64,000 nucleotides of DNA, from NCBI GenBank assembly GCA_963812415.1, contig CAWEVH010000022.1, forward strand, positions 1 to 64,000. The letters run 5' to 3'. A program made the translations under genes and the position numbers. Positions 27,000 to 36,620 of this stretch are shown piece after piece. The DNA is from JACVRW01 sp963812415. GTDB lineage: Bacteria > Actinomycetota > Thermoleophilia > Solirubrobacterales > Thermoleophilaceae. Every line of letters starts with the position of its first letter. Position 1 is the first letter of the stretch. Under the pieces are notes generated by a model. It saw nothing but the letters and a program-made list of their open reading frames with translations. It made no database searches and was not told where the DNA came from.

Positions 27000-27677
27000 C
27001 TAGCTCAGCCGATAGTCCCGCGTCTCGTCCAGCACGGTGCGGCCGCCGATCTCGACCGATCCGTCGGGGCGCGGGCGGGCCAGGATGCGCGAGCCCCTGC
27101 CCTGCCGGATGTCGATCGGCCGCCCGAGCCGCCCTCCGAGCTGGACCGCCGCGGCGCCGGTGGCCTCGTCCTCGTCGATGCCGATCCCGTTCGGGAACAT
27201 GCGCGAGCGGAGCACCCCGGCCTCCTCGTCGATCCAGGCCCAGGCGCCGATCATGTCGCTGCCGGGAGGAGGACCGGTCAGGGCCTCGACGTCGTTCGGC
27301 GAGGCCAGCTCCACGAACTCGTAGCTCGGCGGCCACTCGGGGCGGCCGGCGATGAAGGACAGCCCGTTCTCGTAGCGCACCGGCACGGCGCCGGCCGGCG
27401 GGTTGAGCTCATCGACGGGCGCGCGCTCGCGGGCCAGCAGCCATGCGCTGCCAACGGAGGGATGGCCGGCGAAGTCGAGCTCGACCGCCGGCGTGAAGAT
27501 GCGGATCTCGCCGCGGCCGGGATCGTCGATGAACACGGTCTCGCTCAGGCCGAGGTCCGCCGCCACCGCCTGGCGGCGGGCGGGCGGCACCGCGCCGCCC
27601 TCGAGGAAGACGGCGAGCGGATTGCCGCCTGAGCCGTCCTCGGCGCAGAAGACGCGGAGCAGGTGAAGGGTCGGCAT
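27000..27677 (-). CDS. PhzF family isomerase/epimerase
   Basis: 225 residues from ATG 27677 (MPTLHLLRVFCAEDGSGGNP). The family's GNPLAVF loop is at 19-25, and the acid-base Glu is Glu46 in DLGLSETVFI. FAGHPSVGSAWLLARERAPV is the second conserved block, and GIDEDEATGAAAVQLGGRLG the matching C-terminal loop of the diaminopimelate-epimerase-like fold. About 50-60 residues shorter than the usual 280, with a compact C-terminal half. PhzF proteins isomerise small acids; outside phenazine clusters, which are absent here, the substrate is unknown. It is divergent from the M23 peptidase gene. Confidence 0.85.
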   Translation of the reverse strand: MPTLHLLRVFCAEDGSGGNPLAVFLEGGAVPPARRQAVAADLGLSETVFIDDPGRGEIRIFTPAVELDFAGHPSVGSAWLLARERAPVDELNPPAGAVPVRYENGLSFIAGRPEWPPSYEFVELASPNDVEALTGPPPGSDMIGAWAWIDEEAGVLRSRMFPNGIGIDEDEATGAAAVQLGGRLGRPIDIRQGRGSRILARPRPDGSVEIGGRTVLDETRDYRLS

Positions 27678-27706
27678 CCCTGCAGACGCTACCCTCATGC
27701 GCTTCG

Positions 27707-28204
27707 ATGAAGCTCGCGACGATCACCGCGGTGTTCGTCGCGGCGGTGCCGGCGGCGGACGACGTCAAGGCCCCGCCCCCCGAGAGCGCGTTTCCGATCC
27801 GTGGGCAGGTGGACTGGGGGGAGGCCGATGCCCGCTTCGGTGCCTGGCGCGGCGGGCGGGCGCACGAGGGGCAGGACATGTTCGCCGACCCCGGTACGCC
27901 GATCGTGTCCGTGCGCGACGGCCTCGCCGTCGAGAAGGGCGACGACGGCGGCCGCGGAAACTACCTCGCGATCTGGAACCGCGACGCACGGCGCACCTTC
28001 GTCTATCTCCACATGCAGCGCCCCTCGCGCGTGCGGCGAGGCGAGCTCGTGCGGGCCGGCGAGCGCATCGGCGCCGTCGGCTGCACCGGCTCGTGCTGGG
28101 GCGACCACCTGCATCTCGAGGTCCGCAGCGGGCGCGGCACCACCGGCGAGTCGCTCGACCCGTTGCCGCTCCTCCGTCGCCTGACGCGGCTGGATGCCCG
28201 CTAG
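27707..28204 (+). CDS. Secreted M23 family (LytM-type) metallopeptidase
   Basis: 165 residues. Short signal-like start MKLATITAVFVAAVPAADDV, then the peptidase domain directly. Zinc ligands and catalytic residues: His53 and Asp57 in RAHEGQDMFADPGTPIVSVR, His102 in VYLHMQRPS, and the HxH pair His134/His136 in WGDHLHLEVRSG. All four positions of an active LytM enzyme are present. GELVRAGERIGAVGCTGSCW contains two Cys that may form a disulfide. It should cut peptidoglycan cross-links or act as an amidase activator outside the cell. It lies 29 bases from the divergent phzF start and 15 bases before the next small gene. Confidence 0.87.
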   Translation: MKLATITAVFVAAVPAADDVKAPPPESAFPIRGQVDWGEADARFGAWRGGRAHEGQDMFADPGTPIVSVRDGLAVEKGDDGGRGNYLAIWNRDARRTFVYLHMQRPSRVRRGELVRAGERIGAVGCTGSCWGDHLHLEVRSGRGTTGESLDPLPLLRRLTRLDAR

Positions 28205-28219
28205 TAGCCTGCCCGTCCC

Positions 28220-28516
28220 GTGGACCAGATGGAGCTGCGCAACCGTCTCGTGATGGCCACGCAGATGTGGCGCGAGGCCACCGACGAGCCGCTCCCCAAG
28301 ATGCCGGCCGGCAACCCCGCCGACCAGCTCACGGCGTTCGAGCTCAAGCTCATCGACCTGCTCTGCGCGCGGGCGACGCCGCAGAGCGCGCGCGACGTGG
28401 CCGACAAGACCTGGGACCTCGTGCACGCGCGCCCGGACGACGACGCGGTCAAGCGGCGCGTGGTCGAGTGCCACGAGGCGCTCGCTCGCCTGTCGGCGCG
28501 CGGCGGCGCCCTCTGA
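28220..28516 (+). CDS. Small helical protein of unknown function
   Basis: 98 residues from GTG 28220, 15 bases after the M23 peptidase gene. The sequence is mostly alpha-helical and mixed-charge: MDQMELRNRLVMATQMWREA, LPKMPAGNPADQLTAFELKL, IDLLCARATPQSARDVADKT and VVECHEALARLSARGG. Two lone Cys (residues about 49 and 84) are not arranged as a known metal site. No membrane segment. I do not recognise the family. It lies between a cell-wall peptidase and a large signalling protein and may be cotranscribed with either. Confidence 0.6.
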   Translation: MDQMELRNRLVMATQMWREATDEPLPKMPAGNPADQLTAFELKLIDLLCARATPQSARDVADKTWDLVHARPDDDAVKRRVVECHEALARLSARGGAL

Positions 28517-28568
28517 CGGCCACCGCCGGCCGGTTCCGTACCCCGCCGACACTAGGATTGCGATTCGC

Positions 28569-31098
28569 GTGAGGGAGCTGCCCGAGCTGTTCGACCTCGA
28601 CGTCCAGGCGCGCTCGCTCGCCTACCTGTTCCTCGCGGGCGCCGGGCTCGGCGTGCTCACGCTCGTGTTCCCGCACTCGCAGCTCATCCAGGATCGCGAG
28701 CTCGTGATCCTCGCCGGGGTCGCGACCGCGCTGCAGCGTCGTGATGTACGTGTTCGCCGACCGCATCACGACGTGGCAGCTGCACGCCTTCCTCGCGAGC
28801 GGCACGGTGATCCTGACCCTCGCGAACTACTTCGTCGAGGCGACGGTCCTCTACCCGGTCCTCTACACGTGGACGGCGCTGTACGCCTTCTACTTCTTCC
28901 GGCTGCCCGTCGCGCTCGCCCACGTGGCGCTGATCGCGGTGGGCTACGCGATCGTGCTGATCCTGGTCGAGCCGGACAGCGCCGTCGTCCGCTGGCTGCT
29001 GGCCGTGGGCACGCCGCTGATCGCCGGCCTGCTGATCTCGCGGCTGCTCACGCGCTTGCGGGCGGAGGGGCTCTCCGCGGAGGAGCGCGCTCGGGCGGTT
29101 CAGCGCAGCGAGGCGCGCACGCGCCTCGTGCTCGACAGCGCGCCGGACGCCTTCGTGGCGATCGACCGCGATGGGCTGGTGAACTCGTGGAACGCCGCCT
29201 CGGAGCGCCTCTTCGGCTGGTCGGCCTCGGAGGCGATCGGCAAGCCGCTGCGCTCGCTGATCTTCCCCGAGCACGAGCGCGAGGCCTACGACGAGCGGCG
29301 CCGGATCCTGCTCGAGGCGCCCGAGGCCGTGAAGGTCATGCGCGTCGAGTCCGACCTTCAGCGTCGCGACGGCAGCGTCTTCCCCGCCGAGCGGACGATC
29401 TCGCGCGTGCGCATCGGCCCCGAGGTCGTGATGACGGCCTTCCTGCGCGACATCGCCGATCGGCGGCGAGCCGAGCAGGAGCGCGAGCAGCTCCTGCGCG
29501 AGCAGGTCGCGCGCGCCGAGGCGGAGCGCACGACCGAGATGGTCAGCGGCATGCAGCTGCTCGTGGACGCCGCACTCATGCATCGGACGCTCGGGGACAT
29601 CCTCGACGACCTCGTGGTGCGGGTGCGCGCCGTGCTCGACGCCGACGTCGCCACGATCTTCCTCGCCGAGGAGCCCGCCCGGCTCGTGATCGCCGCCTCC
29701 TCCGGCGGGGTGCCGGTGGAAGAGCGACCGGAGCCGATCCCGTTCGGGCAGTTCTTCGCCGGCCGCGTGGCGCTCTCGCAGGAGGCGCAGATAGCGCACA
29801 ACCCCGATCCCGCGGACGTCGCCGACCCGGGCATGCGCGCCCTCGAGATCGACTCCCTGATCGGCGTGCCGCTCACGGCCGAGGGGGAGATCGCCGGCGT
29901 GCTCGTGGTGTGCGCCACCGCGCCGCACCACTTCCGCGAGGAGGACCTGGGGCTGCTGCGGCTGGCGGCCGACCGCGTGGCGCTCGCGATCTCGCACGCG
30001 CGCGTCTACGAGCGCGAGCACCGCATCGCCGAGACGCTCCAGCGCAGCCTGCTGCCCGACCGGCTGCCGGACCTTCCCGGCCTCGACGTGGCGGCGCGCT
30101 ACCTGCCGGCGGCCGCCGAGGCCGAGGTGGGGGGCGACTGGTACGACGTGATCCCGCTGGCGCGAGGCGGCGTGGGCCTCGTGATGGGCGACGTGGCGGG
30201 CAAGGGCCTCGCCGCGGCTTCGATGGTCGGCCAGCTGCGCAGCGCGCTGCGCGCCTACGCGCTCGAGAACCACAACCCCGCGACCGTCGTCGAGCAGCTC
30301 AACCGGCTCGTGTGGGCCGAGGCCGACGACAGCCAGATGGCGACCCTGCTCTACGCCGTGATCGATCCGGCCGACAGCGCCGTGCGCTGGGTCAACGCCG
30401 GGCATCCGGCGCCGCTGCTCGTGGCCGGCGAGGCGGAGCCGCGCTTCCTCGAGGGCGGCAGCTCCGTCCCGCTCGGCGTGCTGCCCTTTCCGACCTACGG
30501 CGAGGTGTCGGCGCGGATGGACCCCGGCAGCACGATCGTGCTCTACACGGACGGCCTCGTGGAGCGCCCCGGCGAGCACATCGACCAGGGAATGGCCAGG
30601 CTGGCCGCCGGCGTGGGCGCGGCGCCGCGGGAGCCGGAGCCGCTGCTCGACCACCTCATCGGCGCCCTGGTGCCCGCGGCCGGGCCTCCCGACGACGTCG
30701 CGCTGCTCGCCCTGCGCAACCTGCCGGTCAGCGATCGCTTCAGCGCCGACTTCCCGACCGAGCCCGAGTCACTCGCGCGGATGCGCGAGCTGCTGCGCCG
30801 CTGGCTCGGGCACGCCGGTGGGAGCGAGCACGAGATCGCGGAGATCACGACGGCCTGCGGGGAGGCGGCCACGAACGCCATCGAGCACGCCGGCGTGGGC
30901 GGGCCGTTCCAGGTCTCCGGGGTGCTGGTGGATCGCGACGTGGAGATCACGGTCCAGGACTACGGCGAGTGGCGCGCCGAGCGCGAGGGCGACCAGGGCA
31001 GGGGGTTGGCCTTGATGCGCGCGCTGATGGATACCGTTGAGGTCACGCCGACGCCCGAGGGCACCACGGTGCGGCTCCGGCGGGCGCTGAACGGCTGA
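28569..31098 (+). CDS. Membrane-PAS-GAF-SpoIIE phosphatase-HATPase signalling protein (one frameshift)
   Basis: Begins at GTG 28569 (MRELPELFDLDVQARSLAYL). Six hydrophobic segments span 28600-29060. The frame slips near 28735, where CTGCAGCGTCGTGATG carries one wrong base before VMYVFADRITTWQLHAF. Then a PAS domain (29120-29470, LDSAPDAFVAIDRDGLVNSW), a GAF domain (about 29550-30010), a PP2C/SpoIIE phosphatase (30070-30720: VGGDWYDVIPLARGG, VMGDVAGKGLAAASMVGQ, PPDDVALLALRN) and a C-terminal anti-sigma kinase-like ATPase (30750-31080: ACGEAATNAIEHAG N-box, QGRGLALMRALMD). It can both dephosphorylate and phosphorylate STAS antagonists, one of which is encoded 20 bases downstream. Confidence 0.85.
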
Positions 31099-31118
31099 CA
31101 CAAATCGAAGGGACTCGT

Positions 31119-31469
31119 GTGACGCAAGGCCTGGTGGGGCTCGAGATCGAGGAGCGCGACGACGTGGTGGTCGCGAGCCTCACGGGAGAGCTCGATATCG
31201 CCGGTGCGGGAGCAACCGGCGAGCGGATCGGCGAGGCGGTGCCGACATCCGCGCATGCACTGGTGGTGGACATGTCGAGGCTCGACTTCATCGACTCCAG
31301 CGGGGTGGCGATGCTGTTCGGTCTCGCGCGGCGGCTCGGCAGCCGGCGGCAGGAGCTACGCGTGGTCGCTCCCGGAGGAAAGCCCGTCAAGCGGGTGCTC
31401 GAGATCGTCGAGTTCGACCGCGCGGCGCCGGTGCACGACGACCTGGACGCGGCGCTCGGCGATCTCTAG
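31119..31469 (+). CDS. STAS-domain anti-sigma factor antagonist
   Basis: 116 residues, complete STAS fold: VGLEIEERDDVVVASLTGEL, VVDMSRLDFIDSSGVAML with the phosphorylatable Ser60/Ser61, and LRVVAPGGKPVKRVLEIVEF. In partner switching, the unphosphorylated form binds an anti-sigma kinase and frees a sigma factor. The gene follows the SpoIIE/HATPase protein by 20 bases, so it is its likely substrate. Start GTG 31119. The TAG stop overlaps, base for base (CTAG), the stop of the convergent hydrolase gene. Confidence 0.88.
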   Translation: MTQGLVGLEIEERDDVVVASLTGELDIAGAGATGERIGEAVPTSAHALVVDMSRLDFIDSSGVAMLFGLARRLGSRRQELRVVAPGGKPVKRVLEIVEFDRAAPVHDDLDAALGDL

Positions 31470-32279
31470 CCCGCCGCGGCGGGCGCCGCCTCGCGGATGA
31501 AGCCGAGCACCGCGCCGTTGAACTCCTCGGCGCGCTCGAAGGTGGCCGCGTGCGGAGCGCCCTCGAGGATCGTGAGCTTCGCGCCGGGGATGAGCTCGGC
31601 GAGCTCGCGCGACTTCCAGACCGGCACGAGGATGTCCCGCTCGCTCCCGATCACGTGCACCGGCATCGACAGCGACGCGAGCCCGGCGCGAGCGTCGTGG
31701 CGACTCGAGGCGTCGAGCTGGCGCGCGAACGCCTCGGGGGACTGCGGGTACGGGTTCTGGAGGAGCAGGCCGCGCGCGAAGGCGACGGCGTCCGGGTTCT
31801 CGTAGAACTCCTCGGAGAGGTTCAGCAGCATCAGCTCGTCCACGTGCTGCTCGTGGCTGATCGCCTTCACGCGCGCCCCCCAGACCGCGCTGAGGCTGCG
31901 CGCCCAGCCGCCGCCGGCGGCGAAGGTCATGCCGAGCGTCAGCGTCCTCAGTCGCTCGGGAGCCTGCACGGCCATCTCCTGCGCGATGGCGCCCCCCATC
32001 GAGACGCCGAGCAGATGGAAGCGCTCGAGCTCGAGTGCGTCGGCGAGAGCGAGGGCGTCGCGCGCCATGTCGGCGATCTCGTACGGGCTCGGAGGCCTGC
32101 GAGGAGCGACCCACGTCGCGGTTGTCGAACACGATCGTCCGGTGGCTCGCGGAGAACGCGGGGAGCTGGAGCGCCCATGCGAGCACGTCCGCGGCCAGGC
32201 CCATCACGCAGAGGAGCGGCTCGCCGTCCCCGTGGACCTCGTAGTAGAGGGTCTGGCCGTTCGCTTCGGTCGTCGGCAT
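31466..32279 (-). CDS. Alpha/beta-hydrolase (one frameshift)
   Basis: ATG 32279 reads MPTTEANGQTLYYEVHGDGE plus PLLCVMGLAADVLAWALQLP and TIVFDNRDVGRSSQASEP; the frame breaks near 32090 where a spare G sits in GAGCCCGTACGAG, then continues EIADMARDALALADALELER. The nucleophile elbow is GVSMGGAIAQEM, the acid is probably Asp in IGSERDILVPVWKSRELAEL and the base His is in EGAPHAATFERAEEFNGAVL. Closest in style to PcaD or 3-oxoadipate enol-lactonase-like hydrolases, but no pathway neighbours support that. About 270 residues when joined. Confidence 0.8.
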
Positions 32280-32345
32280 CGCGCAGAGCCTATGCGAAAA
32301 CCCGCTCTTGGCTGGCTAGCCAGCTTGGTAGCCTGCGCCGGGTCC

Positions 32346-33881
32346 ATGGGCAAGGTGTGCGTCATCGGCGCGGGATCGTCGGGCATCGCCTCGTGCCAGG
32401 TGCTGGCCGCGCGCGGGATCGACTTCGACTGCTTCGAGACGGGCAGCGGCGTGGGCGGCAACTGGCGCTACGGCAACGACAACGAGATGTCGTCCGCCTA
32501 CCGCTCGCTCTTCATCAACACCTCGCGCCAGATGATGCAGTACGCCACCTACCCGATGCCGGCGGACTATCCGGACTACCCGCATCACACCCAGATCCTG
32601 CGCTACTTCGAGGACTACGTGGACCACTTCGGCCTGCGCGAGCGGATCAGCTTCCGCACCGAGGTCACCAAGGTCGCGCCGCGCCCCGGAGGCTCCTGGG
32701 AGGTGAGCACGGCCGACGGCCGCTCCCATGCCTACGACGCCGTGTTCGTGGCGAACGGGCACCACTGGGACCCGAAGTACCCCGAGCCGCCCTTCCCCGG
32801 CCAGGATGGCTTCACGGGCGAGCAGCTCCACTCCCACCACTACCGCGAGCCCGACGAGCGCTTCGCCGGCCGCCGGGTGCTGGTGCTCGGCATCGGCAAC
32901 TCGGCGGTCGACATCGCGGTCGAGAGCTCGCACCACGCCGAGCGGACCTACCTGGCGATGCGCCGCGGCGCGCACGTGGTGCCGAAGTACATCGCCGGCA
33001 AGCCGGTCGACCAGCTGGCCCCGGAGGCCCTCTCGCGGCTCCCGTTCCGGGTCACGCGCTGGTTCTTCGAGCGCCAGCTGCGGGCCGTCCAGGGGCCGAT
33101 GGAGGCCTACGGGCTGCCCAAGCCCGACCACCGCTTCGGCGAGGCCCATCCCACGGTCTCGTCCGACCTGCTGCCGCGGCTCGGGCACGGGACGATCGCG
33201 GCCAAGCCCAACATCAGCCGCATCGACGGCGACACGGTGCACTTCGTGGACGGCACGAGCGCCGTGGTCGACACGATCGTCTGGTGCACCGGCTACCGCA
33301 TCAGCTTCCCGTTCCTCGACTCCGAGGTGATGGACAGCGCGGGCAACCACGTGCCGCTCTTCCGCCGCGTCGTGCACCCGGCGCGGCCCGGGCTCTACTT
33401 CATCGGGTTGGTGCAGCCGCTGGGAGCGATCATGCCGATCGCTGAGCTCCAGTCGGAGTGGATCGCCGACGTGCTCGAAGGGCGCGCCGCGCTGCCCGAC
33501 GCCGACGAGATGCGCGCGGAGATCGCGCGCGAGGAGGAGGCCATGCGGCGCCGCTACGTGGCCTCCACGCGGCACACGATCCAGGTCGACTACCACCCCT
33601 ACATGCGGCTGCTGCGCGGCGAGCGCGCGCGGACCGAGGGGGTGCGCCGGCCGCTGCCCGCGACACCGGCCGCACCGGTGGCCGCGGGGAGTGAGGGGTG
33701 GGTACGGGGGGGGGGGGGAGATCGCGGTGGGGGGCGCTACGGTCTCTGCACGACTGACGCGAGGCGGCGGCGAGAGCGCCGAGCGGGTGGGGGCTTCTCG
33801 ACGCAGCTCGACGTGCGCGACCCGACGCTCACCGGGCGGCGGCGAGGTCGCGCGAGCGCGGCCCGCTGGAGGTCTGGGTGA
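32346..33881 (+). CDS. Flavin-containing monooxygenase (FMO/Baeyer-Villiger type)
   Basis: ATG 32346 begins MGKVCVIGAGSSGIASCQVL, the FAD-binding GxGxxG. The FMO fingerprint FxGxxxHxxxY is FTGEQLHSHHY, followed by the NADPH-binding VLVLGIGNSAVDIAVESS. VWCTGYRISFPFL corresponds to the FATGY motif. The homologous part ends around 33660 (about 440 residues). Beyond it the frame runs through a 13-base G run (33706-33718) into sequence that belongs to the next gene, so the last 65-70 residues are probably an artefact of a wrong G count. The enzyme oxygenates soft nucleophiles or ketones; substrate unknown. It follows the divergent hydrolase by 66 bases. Confidence 0.87.
   Translation: MGKVCVIGAGSSGIASCQVLAARGIDFDCFETGSGVGGNWRYGNDNEMSSAYRSLFINTSRQMMQYATYPMPADYPDYPHHTQILRYFEDYVDHFGLRERISFRTEVTKVAPRPGGSWEVSTADGRSHAYDAVFVANGHHWDPKYPEPPFPGQDGFTGEQLHSHHYREPDERFAGRRVLVLGIGNSAVDIAVESSHHAERTYLAMRRGAHVVPKYIAGKPVDQLAPEALSRLPFRVTRWFFERQLRAVQGPMEAYGLPKPDHRFGEAHPTVSSDLLPRLGHGTIAAKPNISRIDGDTVHFVDGTSAVVDTIVWCTGYRISFPFLDSEVMDSAGNHVPLFRRVVHPARPGLYFIGLVQPLGAIMPIAELQSEWIADVLEGRAALPDADEMRAEIAREEEAMRRRYVASTRHTIQVDYHPYMRLLRGERARTEGVRRPLPATPAAPVAAGSEGWVRGGGGDRGGGRYGLCTTDARRRRERRAGGGFSTQLDVRDPTLTGRRRGRASAARWRSG
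33706..33718. repeat. 13-base G homopolymer
   Basis: An uninterrupted run of 13 G at the junction between the flavin monooxygenase and the following SDR gene, by far the longest homopolymer noticed in the window. It lies where the frame of both genes becomes uncertain. It could be a true slippage-prone tract or a base-calling artefact; the broken SDR gene right after it points to poor local sequence quality. Confidence 0.9.
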
Positions 33882-34430
33882 ACAACGCGGGCGTGCTGCG
33901 CACCGTGAAGGCGTGGGAGCACTCGGACGACGAGGTGCGCCTGCTGTGCGACGTGAACCTGCTCGGCGTGATCCACGGCTCGCGCGCGCGGTCGAGGCGA
34001 TGCGCGACGCGACGGGCAGAACCGCCACATCATCAACATCGCGTCGCTGTCGGCGCTGGCCCCGGTGCCGGGCTGCGTGTACGCGGCCACAAGCACGCCG
34101 TGCTCGGGTTCACCACCTCGCTCAGGGCGACCTGCGCCAGGCGGGGCTGCCGATCCGGTGCACGCGGCTGCCGGACAGCGCGGACACGCAGATGGTGCAC
34201 GAGCGCGACGCGATCCCGACGCGGCGATCATCTGGTCCGCGCCGCGGCTGCTCGGGCGGAGGAGGTGGCCGAGCAGCGGTCTCGCTGCTCGACTCGAAGC
34301 AGCTCGTGCGCGTGATCCCACGCTGGCGCGGCTGGCTCGCGCGCGGCACCGCGATGCGGGCCGGCAGCGTTGCTGGGTGGCTGTCAGGCGCCAGGGCGAG
34401 CGCAAGCGCTACGCGGCGGTAGGTTCCTGA
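33722..34430 (+). pseudogene. Short-chain dehydrogenase/reductase, multiply frameshifted
   Basis: Segments of a classical SDR appear in alternating frames: TQLDVRDPT (about 33800-33830, the adenine-binding DV), LEVWVNNAGVLRTVKAWEHS plus DDEVRLLCDVNLLGVIHGSR (about 33870-33985; NNAG motif), HIINIASLSALAPVPG (about 34028-34070, catalytic Ser), a broken VYAATKHAVLGFTTSL (about 34078-34125; YxxxK), then ADTQMVHERD, AIIWSAPRLLG and LLDSKQLVRVIPRWRGWLAR. It ends QGERKRYAAVGS-stop at 34430. The N-terminal TGxxxGxG is lost next to the G13 run. Probably an intact SDR in the organism; substrate unknown. Confidence 0.65.
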
Positions 34431-34453
34431 AGACGACGAACGGAGGAGCGACC

Positions 34454-36008
34454 ATGTCCGACACCACGACTGCCCCCGAGACCGACACGCAGGCTCGCTC
34501 CAACGGAGGGGCGCCCGCCACGATCGAGGTGGAGAACCCCGCGACCGGCGAGGTGATCGCGGCCGTTCAGGTGGTCGCTCCGGACGCGGTCGCCGAGCTC
34601 GTCGAGCGCGCGCGGCGCGCCCAGCCCGGCTGGGAGGCCCTCGGGTTCGCCGGCCGCGCAGTCGTGCTGAAGCGCTGCCAGAAATGGATCGTCGACAACT
34701 CGGAGCGGGTGATCGACACGATCGTCTCCGAGACCGGCAAGACGTACGAGGACGCCCTGTCGGCGGAGGTCGCGTACGCGACCGCCGCGTTCGCGTTCTG
34801 GGCGAAGAACGCCGAGGGCTATCTCGAGGACGAGAAGGTCAAGACCGCGTCGCCGTTCGCGAAGGGCCGCCGGCTGATCGTGCGCCACGCCCCGGTCGGC
34901 GTCGTCGGGCGTGATCGGCCCCTGGAACTACCCGCTCACCAACTCCTTCGGCGACTGCATCCCGGCGCTCGCCGCCGGCAACTCCGTGCTGCTGAAGCCC
35001 TCGGAGGTCACGCCGCTCACGTCGATGCTGATGGGCGAGATGCTGCGCGAGTGCGGGCTGCCCGAGGACGTCTACCAGGTGGTGCCGGGCTACGGCGAGA
35101 CCGCCCAGGCGCTGATCGACGAGGTCGATTTCGTGATGTTCACCGGCTCGACGGCCACCGGCAAGAAGGTGATGGAGCGCGCGGCTCGCACGCTCACGCC
35201 GGTCTCGCTCGAGCTCGGCGGCAAGGACCCGATGATCGTCTGCGCGGACGCCGACGTCGAGCGCGCCGCGAACGCGGCGGTCCACTACTCGATGCAGAAC
35301 GCGGGCCAGACCTGCATCTCCACCGAGCGCGTCTACGTGGAGGAGCCGATCTACGACGACTTCGTGCGGCGCGTGACCGAGAAGGTCAACGGGCTGCGCC
35401 AGGGCACGCCCGGCGGGCCCGGCTCGGTCGACCTCGGGGCCGTGACCCACCCGCCGCAGTCGGACGTCGTCGAGCGCCACGTGGCGGACGCCGTCGAGCA
35501 CGGCGCCCGCGTGCTCACGGGAGGCAACCGGCGCGACCAGGGCGGGCACTACTACGAGCCCACGGTGCTCGTGGACGTGGACCACTCGATGGCCTGCATG
35601 CGGGAGGAGACCTTCGGCCCGACCGTTCCGATCATGAAGGTGCGGGACGCCGACGAGGCCGTCAAGCTGGCCAACGACTCGCCCTTCGGGCTGGCCGCCT
35701 CCGTCTGGACGAAGGACGCGCGGAAGGGGGAGCGCCTTGCGCGCCGGCTCGAGGCCGGGGCGGTGACGGTCAACGACGCGCAGATCAACTACGTGGCGCT
35801 CGAGCTGCCGATGGGCGGCTGGAAGGAGTCCGGCCTCGGCATCCGTCACGGCGCGGCCGGGATCCGCAAGTACACGAAGACCCAGACCCTGCTCGTCACG
35901 AGCTTCGCGCCGCTGAAGCGCGACATCCACATGATGCCCTACAGCGCCGGCCGCACGAAGCTGCTCGGGCGGCTCGTGAAGTTGGTGTACGGGCGCGGCA
36001 AGCGCTGA
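34454..36008 (+). CDS. Aldehyde dehydrogenase family protein (one frameshift)
   Basis: ATG 34454 after GGAGGAGCGACC. MSDTTTAPETDTQARSNGGA is a free N-terminus, then IEVENPATGEVIAAVQVVAP starts the fold. Near 34908 GTCGTCGGGCGTGATC has one G too many: removing it joins HAPVGVVG to VIGPWNYPLTNSFGD, the NAD-binding loop. Later come FTGSTATGKKVMERAARTLT, Glu in LELGGKDPM, the nucleophile Cys in NAGQTCISTERVYVEEPIYD (codon 35313-35315) and EETFGPTVPIMKVRDADEAV. About 517 residues. Similar to succinate-semialdehyde and broad-range ALDHs. Cytosolic. The preceding FMO and SDR genes could form one oxidation route with it, but this is only inference from order. Confidence 0.88.
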
Positions 36009-36037
36009 GGTCGCGCGGGCTTCGGTCGAGGACCGGC

Positions 36038-36325
36038 CTACGCGCTCGAGCCGCTCGGCCCGAGCCGGTCGATCAGCCGGAGAAGGGCATCGCGCTGGGC
36101 ACGGCTGTCCTCGCGTAGATCCTCGAGCTCGGCGGCCTGCTGGGCCGCCGCGCGCTCCATGCGGATCACCATCTCGCGGATGAATGTGCGCAGGTCCTGG
36201 CGCTCCCCGCGCGATAGCCGGAGCTCCTCGCGCGATAGTTGGATCTCCTCGGTGACCTGCGCCATCAAGGCGTTGCTGTGCTCGAGATGAGCGTCCAGAC
36301 GCCGGAGGAACTCCTTCTGCCGCAC
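36038..36325 (-). CDS. Small coiled-coil protein of unknown function
   Basis: 95 residues from GTG 36325 (VRQKEFLRRLDAHLEHSNAL). An upstream ATG (36367) would add 14 unlikely residues. The sequence has heptad-like character throughout: MAQVTEEIQLSREELRLSRG, ERQDLRTFIREMVIRMERAA and AQQAAELEDLREDSRAQRDA, rich in Glu, Arg, Leu and Gln with no Cys and no membrane segment. SREELRLSRGE is a small internal repeat (QLSREEL/RLSRGER). Function unknown; it may multimerise. Convergent with the ALDH gene, 29 bases apart. Confidence 0.6.
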   Translation of the reverse strand: MRQKEFLRRLDAHLEHSNALMAQVTEEIQLSREELRLSRGERQDLRTFIREMVIRMERAAAQQAAELEDLREDSRAQRDALLRLIDRLGPSGSSA

Positions 36326-36386
36326 GACCCGAATTGTCCCACGCCGCGGCGAAACGCACCGCGACAACTGTGACGACGGGGCGAAA

Positions 36387-36620
36387 TCACGGATACAGGT
36401 CCCCGGCCTCGCCGACCACGAAGATGGCGCTCACCGGGCAGTTGCCGGCGGCCTCGAGGATGTCGTCGGTCGGCGCCCCGTCGGGGTCGACCACCACGGC
36501 CTTGTCCTCGTCGTCGAGCTGGAAGACGTCGGGCGCGGTGTCCACGCAGTCGCCCGAGCCGATGCAGAGCGCGCGGTCGACCCTGACCTCGAGCTTGTTG
36601 GCGGGCGAGAGCTCGGCCAT
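36387..36620 (-). CDS. 3-Cys ferredoxin ([3Fe-4S] type)
   Basis: 77 residues. Cys19 and Cys25 in RALCIGSGDCVDTAPDVFQL plus Cys62 in AAGNCPVSAIFV give the C-x5-C...C-P pattern of single-cluster ferredoxins in which one cluster ligand is replaced (the Gly/Ser region). LDDEDKAVVVDPDGAPTDDI links them. This class serves cytochrome P450s and other monooxygenases; none is adjacent here, though a flavin monooxygenase lies 2.7 kb away. The ATG at 36620 overlaps the previous gene's TGA as TGATG, so the two are coupled. Confidence 0.88.
   Translation of the reverse strand: MAELSPANKLEVRVDRALCIGSGDCVDTAPDVFQLDDEDKAVVVDPDGAPTDDILEAAGNCPVSAIFVVGEAGDLYP

Noticed and set aside
28684..30654. 656-codon open frame antisense to the SpoIIE signalling protein
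   Set aside because: Shadow of a high-GC coding frame; no recognisable domain and no ribosome binding site.
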